Assembly (NCBI RefSeq): GCF_002776525.5
Contig: NC_045436.1
Location: 12,298,983-12,362,982 of the forward strand
Direction of reading: 5' to 3'
DNA length: 64,000 nt
DNA from: Piliocolobus tephrosceles
Taxonomy: Eukaryota; Chordata; Mammalia; Primates; Cercopithecidae
The notes beneath the pieces were generated by a model that saw only the letters and a list, made by a program, of their open reading frames with translations, did no database searches and was not told where the DNA came from. Position numbers and translations under genes: made by a program. Positions 58,349-64,000 of the stretch are shown here, one piece after another (the first letter of the stretch is position 1; every line of letters starts with the position of its first letter).

Positions 58349-58692
58349 ATGATCTGAATATTGGCATCCCCCCAAAATTCACATGTCGGAGCCTGATAAT
58401 ATTAAGTAATGGGGTCTTTTGTGAAACAAATCATTTTGTAAGAGCTCCAACCTCATGAATGGGATTAATACCCTTATAAAAGAGGCTGAACAGAGCTGCC
58501 TTATCCTTCTGCCATGTGAGGATGCAGTAACAAGGTGCCGTCTTGGTAGCAGAGATCAGGCTCTCACCAAACACCAAATCTACTGGAACCTGGATGTCAG
58601 ACTTCTCAGTCTCCAGAACTGTGAGTAAGAAATGTGTTGTCTTTATAAATTGCACAGCCTGGGGTATTTTTATTGTAGCAGTAGGACTAAGT
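58349..58692 (+). mobile_element. MaLR LTR (MLT1-like)
   Basis: TGATCTGAATATTGGCATCC, CTCATGAATGGGATTAATACCC, TTATAAAAGAGGC, CTTCTGCCATGTGAGGATGCAG, and CAGAACTGTGAGTAAGAAATG near the end. About 340 bp, solo. Confidence 0.8.
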
Positions 58693-60190
58693 CACCTACC
58701 ATGAATCTTTTAAGTGGAGCTGGAGCCATGAAAGAAGGACTCTCTTCTCCATTTGGGGTCTAAGGAGCATCAAACTATGCTCAGGGAAAGGTAGGGAATT
58801 AAGCTTATGAGCGAAAGGTTGTAGAGAACAAGACATTTTCAATCTTGGGGATATGATTGTGTTTCAGAAAGTTAAGATTGTTACTTTATTTTGTGACACT
58901 TAAGTCGGTTTATATAATACATACAAGGGCTGATTGTGGCATGCTGCCCTTGCTTAGACATGCTTCTTAGGAAGTACCCCTTGAAAGTCAGATTGCCACA
59001 TTATATTTGCATTATATGTTATGACTGCAGTGTTGTCCTTTGAAATAGATTGGACAGAGTATGCTATTCACAGAAGAGCAATAAGCAGCCAGCTTGATAG
59101 AGTTACTGAATTTTAGCTCTCATGGAGAGAATGCCAAAGTAAGTTATCATAGACTACTTTTGAAAAATAAGAGCCTGTTAAGACCAAGTAGAGTATGAAA
59201 AACAGAAAAACCCTCTCTCCTTGACTAAACACTTATTTATTAAGCAGTAGTTTTTACATTCTCCAGGTACAGCTGAAAAGTGCTTCTATAGTCTCAGAAC
59301 TAAGGCGACATTTGCCTGACCACCTGTTTATAACTTTTCTTCCAATCCTTTGCAGTCATCAGATTCATGCATGGTAGCCCTGTGTATGGTTGGGGATCGT
59401 TGAACTTGTGCAGGTTGTCATTTGTGGCCACTAGAAAAGGACATGTGCTCTACTTCTTGAGGGATGAATGTAAAAAGTCTTTTAAAAAATGTTACTTAAT
59501 GTTGTACATTTCCTAATATCAGGTTCATTCTGTGATGCTATTTAAGAAAAAATAATTTCAAATCAGCCTCAGCAATAATGCATCCCTGAAATTATGTCGG
59601 AGGTATATCAAGATCAATGAGGTCAAAACAGTCAATGAATCAATTTTCTGAGAAGTGCAATGCTGAAGACAGTATCAGGGACTCATGAAGCGATTGACAC
59701 TTCAACTTTGTAATATACTATGATGTTTAAGTAATTTATCAGTGATCTCAAAGATTTAAAATAATAGTACTTATGGTGGAATAATAAAATTGTATGAGAT
59801 CATAAAAACATTTGTGTTCCCAAATTATTTACTGTAAGATTTCTTTCTGATTTATGAAGACTTCTTTACATCATTAAAAGCACTGTTAATTGACTGCCAC
59901 TGAAGAAGGACTTCTCTGGAGGAGGCACACTAATAAGATTTAACTTGCTCAATGCAGGCGGGTAGATTGTGGCAGAGGAAGCCAATAGAAGTTCTCTTCT
60001 GATTGCTTCTGTTTCTTTAGTGACATAGGAAATAGATAATTGAAAGTGAGGATATGGAAGACTTTTAGAGGTTTGATGCTTTAGGACAAAAGAGAAGATT
60101 GGAAAGAACATCAAAGAGACTCAAAAGAGAATGGATTGAGGAAATAGATCATGATTGCTAGAAGGCATTAAGAGCCCCCTTGATATTCGT
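58693..60190. other. Intergenic, no gene
   Basis: About 1.5 kb, no feature recognised. Confidence 0.6.
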
Positions 60191-60248
60191 AACTATAGAT
60201 TTAAAATAAATCTATAGTTTTATTTTAATATTTTAAAACTATAGTTTT
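60191..60248. repeat. CTATAG palindrome cluster
   Basis: 13-bp arms AACTATAGATTTA / TAAATCTATAGTT around AAA (60191-60219), then the 14-bp perfect palindrome AAAACTATAGTTTT (60235-60248). Confidence 0.95.
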
Positions 60249-60249
60249 A

Positions 60250-60379
60250 TCTATAGGTGCAGTGGCTCATGCCTGTAATCCCAGTGTTTTGGGAGGATGT
60301 GCTGGGAGGCTCACTTAAAGCTAGGAGTTTGAGAGTAGCCTGGGAAAAACTGACAGGAAAAACCCTCCCTGTCTCTACA
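60250..60379 (+). mobile_element. Alu left-arm fragment
   Basis: AGGTGCAGTGGCTCATGCCTG to CTGTCTCTAC, ending where the GC-rich LTR begins. Confidence 0.8.
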
Positions 60380-61930
60380 CGCTGCCATTGGGAGCCAGGG
60401 ACAAGTGGGAGACCTCCCAGAGCCTCCTGCCCTGGGGACTGCCACAATGGGGCCAGGCCGAGTCACCTGTTTGCAGGGGAGCAGCCCAGTCAGGCACGGA
60501 GGGGCAGACAGAGAGGGGCCCAGTGAGGACCTGGAGCCCCCACCCCAGGCTGTGAGGAGGTGTGGTCGGGGCTGCTGCATGCTCCATGGAGTGGGCAGGA
60601 GTCCCGCCCTCCCAGGCACAGGAACTAGGCATCTCTGTACTCTGCACCCTCCGGGCCCAGGAAAGCCCTCTCTGTTCCTACTGCCTGACCTCTTCCCACT
60701 CCAGGAGCCCACTCTGATATTAGAGTGTGGTTGGGGCCAAGCCCAGGTGCTGTGACAGCCTGGCCAGGTTTGCACACACTCAGGACAGTGCTAATACACC
60801 AGGCTTCTGCTGCCTCAGCTCCCTCTGGACTTTGGGCACCAATGAGCACTGGGCAGAGGACACTGAGGTTGGCTGAGGGCAGCTTGGCACTGGTCTGCAG
60901 GTGCCCCTTGCTGTGAACAGCTGGGCATCATGGATGGTGGCAGGAAGCAGATAGGCTTGTGGGCAGAAGGGTTCGGGTCCAGGGTGAGGCCCCACCTTCA
61001 GGTCAGGGAGGGCCTGAAGGCTGGGGGCTGGGTTTCCAGTCCCATGGAGTGGAGTGGGAACTTGTGGTGCCTTTTCCAGGCACACCCGTGGCCATCCATG
61101 GACCAATTGGTGTGCACTTCCTCCTCTCTGAGGCCCATAAAAGCCCTGGGCTCAGCCAGAGCTGGACAGATGATGGGACAACCAGCTGTAGAGAGGAGTT
61201 ACCCTCTCTGCTGGGAGCTGAACACTTGTTGTAACACCCTGGCTGTGGAAAGGAGCTTTCTTCTTTGAGTCTCTTCTGAGCTGTTCTATGCCTCAGTAAA
61301 GCTTCTCTTCAGCTTGCTCATCCTTCACTTGTCTGCATACCTCATTCTTCCTGGTCTCAGGACAATAACTCAGGACCTGTCGAATGCTAAGGCTAAAAGA
61401 GCTGTAGCACAAACAGGGCTGAAATATGCCTCTTGCTCACCATGTTGCAGGGGAACAGAAGGAGAGAAGAGCTATGGCCCTCTGAGGACCCCAGACCTGG
61501 GAGTTCCACAAGTCAGGCTATGACTCCCACTTTGGGGCCCTGCAGTTCCCTGCATCTCCAAGCTTCCAGGCACCACCACGTTCCTCAGTGCCTGGACAAG
61601 TGGGAGACCTCCCAGAAAGCTGTGAAAGCTGCTTCCAGTGCACCTGGTCCAGCCTCAGCCTTGCAGAGAGGAGGTGCCCATGCTGGCACCTGGAGCTGCC
61701 CACTCTGCTGCAGCAGCTGGCGTGTGTGATTCTGTACAGTGGTTGGACCCCATGCTTGCTTACACACCCCTTGCCACTCTCCTGACTTGCCCTTGGCTGG
61801 CATGGAATCCAGGTCAGTAGCATGAGCTGAGCACATCCTGCCAGACCAAGTGGGCGTAATGAACCCAGTAGGCCAGAGCGAAACTGTCCATAGAGGTTTC
61901 CAGCTGGAAAAGTGACGCTCCAAGGATCCT
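60380..61930 (+). mobile_element. Long GC-rich ERV LTR (possibly MER52/pTR5-like)
   Basis: About 1.55 kb, far richer in G+C than its surroundings. CCAAT at 61103-61107, CATAAAAG TATA-type box at 61136-61143 and AGTAAA at 61295-61300 are spaced like U3-R of an ERV1 LTR. A 22-bp block is repeated exactly at 60399 and 61594. Overlapping open frames on both strands are a by-product of GC content. Family name and right end are tentative. Confidence 0.65.
61103..61143 (+). promoter_or_regulatory. CCAAT and TATA-like boxes of the GC-rich LTR
   Basis: CCAAT (61103) and ATAAAAG (61137) 33 bp apart, in a plausible LTR core promoter. Confidence 0.5.
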
Positions 61931-63447
61931 GTAACACTGACACATGAGGGATGGATTTTATTGGGTTATGATTTAGCCAAGAAAGCATGATGATTAGCAC
62001 TGACCAGGAACTTCGGTTGAACATGAAGACTCAGTATGGAAAACGGTGTGAGCAAGGTTGAAAAGGTAGTAGGTTCAATAAATGTTTGGTCTTGGTCAAT
62101 CAGAAACATTGCTGGGATTGAGGAACTAGAGAGAATAATCTGGATGGACAGGGAGGATTGGAACTTTTCTCAACCTGCTGTTTGTCTTTAGCCTTTCTTA
62201 AGATATACTTTGATATATATATAATGTAAACTAATTCTCCTTTTTTGTTTTGGTTATTTATCAAGATTAGAAAGATCTTTCCATGCCAAGTGTGTACTTG
62301 ATTTGGCATATTTTTAAAATTGAGTTTAATAAAAATTTAATTGAGTTTATTAATTTAAATATTGAGTTTGATTTCTTTTTTTTCAATATTCAAAAACTTT
62401 GATTGATCAAGACGTTAGTTTGGTATGAGTGAAGTAGAGATTCAGCGTTTTTCTACCCAAATAGATAATTCCCTGTTAATTAGCATTGTTTTCCATTCAA
62501 AGATATGCTACCTGTTTAGAGAGTTGTTTCTTCCAGATAAGTTATAGGATTATTTTATTAAATTCTTTTCTCCAGAAAGTCTTTAGGTTTTTTATTGTAT
62601 TGCATGGACATTCTAGACTAATTCAGAAAGGATTGACACATTTACAATTTGGAGACTTCTTTTCTAAAATGTTGGTATGTCTATGTCTATGTTTAATCAA
62701 ATTTACATTTTTTTCTTCAGTTTCATTTTACAACTTTATTCACAAGTACTTGGAAATAAAGTTTGCTAAGGTAACTGTGGCTGCTTTTGTCCACATAATT
62801 AAAGGTCAGGCCACTTTTCTCTTTTTCTCAATATATATGTCATTTTATTCTTTTGTCTAATACAATGGCTAGATCTCCCAGAACAATATACCAGCCAATA
62901 TTCAAATTAAGGCATGATTTATAATTTTTATCTCCTTATAAAATTGCATTTATATTGGCCATTTTTATTATTGGTTTTGAAAGGCATATATTCACCTCTC
63001 CACAATCACACAGGGTTGAATTACAAACCAGATTTGCACAAAACACAAGTCTTACCCAGAACTAATATTTCCTAATGACAAGTTAAGCATGCAAGAAGGA
63101 AGCAGTAGCCACCTACTCCCTGGGGATGCCTGATAAGCTCCAGTACCATCAAGTGCAGGTCCCTTTACCATGCCAGAATGGGTCTCGGTTTAGAGTGGTG
63201 AACACTAATGATGTGTGCGGAAGTTAACACTGAGGGGCCACTCAGTTTTGGAGTTTCTCAGTTTTTATATCCTCCTAGTCTCATAGCTAAAGGAATGTGA
63301 ATAACTTCCTTTTTCTGTTAGCTGCATCCCCCATATTTATAAATTGCAATTGTATTTACAATAGGCAATATATACAGACTAGATATGTCTGGCTAAAATC
63401 ATTTTATAAAGTAATTGGCCCATGGAAGTCCCTAAAAGACTCATTTA

Positions 63448-63489
<42 letters not shown>

Positions 63490-64000
63490 TTTTATTTATA
63501 TTTATGTATTAATGTAATAGAGGACATAATGAAATAAAAGACCTCAATTATGATACAAATAGAAATTCCTATCTAGGAAAGCAATTTAAAAATATATATA
63601 GCTAGGCAATAGGTGGAGCCTGGAAGACTAAAGGTGAATGAAATGTACATAAGTACTATACTCTAGTTGATAAAATTGTTTCCCAAGACTGTGTGAGTTA
63701 TTGATTTTGATACTGCTATATGTATACACTGGAAGTGAATAATTAATTAAGTTGATGTAAGACCATTGAAATGAGGGTTTATCAGTGTTGAAATGAGGGT
63801 TTACAGATAAGCAATAGGAGGAAGCTAGAAAAATCTATGTGGCAATGGATTTCAACTGCAGACATCAGTATAAACTCATTTTGAGCTCAATATAGTTGTA
63901 GAAACAAATACAGAAATATTTATAAGCACGTGTGTACATGAGTTGGTATATGCATATAGTTTCTTGTTCTGTCTGCTGACAGAGACTAGACTCAATTACA
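61931..64000. other. Intergenic, no gene
   Basis: About 2 kb to the edge; AT-rich with one (CA)n run. No exon of a neighbouring gene is recognisable. Confidence 0.6.
63449..63486 (+). repeat. (CA)n microsatellite
   Basis: About 18 uninterrupted CA units. Likely polymorphic. Confidence 0.95.

Noticed and set aside
60311..61923. Many overlapping open frames of 60-168 codons on both strands
   Set aside because: They fall in a GC-rich LTR where stops are rare, overlap each other on both strands and match no protein that I know.
1..64000. CRISPR arrays, tRNA or rRNA genes, bacterial operons
   Set aside because: No regularly spaced repeats, cloverleaf or rRNA motif seen; the DNA is primate. The tandem arrays present have no unique spacers.
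58693..64000. Exons of NEIL3, the expected neighbour
   Set aside because: No stretch on the minus strand gave a recognisable exon; the gene probably starts past the right edge.

Overview
This is mammalian nuclear DNA, almost certainly from an Old World monkey. It has spliced vertebrate exons and a very dense load of primate repeats. At least three Alu copies (32416-32724 and the minus-strand copies at 25676-25979 and 56828-57134) carry base changes that I know as typical of the cercopithecid AluYR lineage. Coding content is very low: the only protein-coding gene I can support is the 3' half of AGA (aspartylglucosaminidase, glycosylasparaginase), on the + strand at the left edge.

Layout. 1-6213 holds the last five coding exons of AGA (470-584, 1644-1719, 3458-3565, 4578-4711, 6113-6213) with canonical splice sites, matched phases and an unbroken frame. 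The 3'UTR follows, with poly(A) signals near 6324/6336 and at 7125. AGA introns hold two antisense MaLR LTRs, a TG-rich minisatellite, an L1 piece and two Alus. From about 7.2 kb to the right edge the window is intergenic. It is filled with about thirty Alus, L1, L2 and MIR pieces, a nearly complete Tigger1 DNA transposon (20447-23336), hAT elements (three MER5A-like, one about 350 bp non-autonomous copy at 25196, and a Charlie-type element with transposase remnants at 55624-57332) and a series of solo LTRs. The LTR series includes a HERV-W LTR (LTR17) at 29300-30040 with a 4-bp target duplication, a run of three more LTRs at 32847-36170, and a GC-rich long LTR at about 60380-61930. A 100-base N gap lies at 32725-32824, next to the poly(A) tail of a young Alu.

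How parts work together. AGA is a lysosomal N-terminal-nucleophile hydrolase. The exons here encode the end of the alpha chain, the self-cleavage site and catalytic threonine, and the whole beta chain. No other gene, RNA gene or coding exon could be supported in the remaining 57 kb. In human the next gene past the AGA 3' end is NEIL3, in tail-to-tail orientation (from memory), so the right edge probably stops short of it.

I found no previously undescribed biological system. The observations most worth a second look are local: a template-switch inversion inside an Alu in AGA intron 7, a HERV-W LTR that has lost the part expected to hold its poly(A) signal, a Tigger1 copy with both ends and its TA duplication intact, several young-looking tandem duplications, and LTRs that all point the same way outside the gene. 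Repeat family names come from recognising sequences by eye and were not checked against a library.
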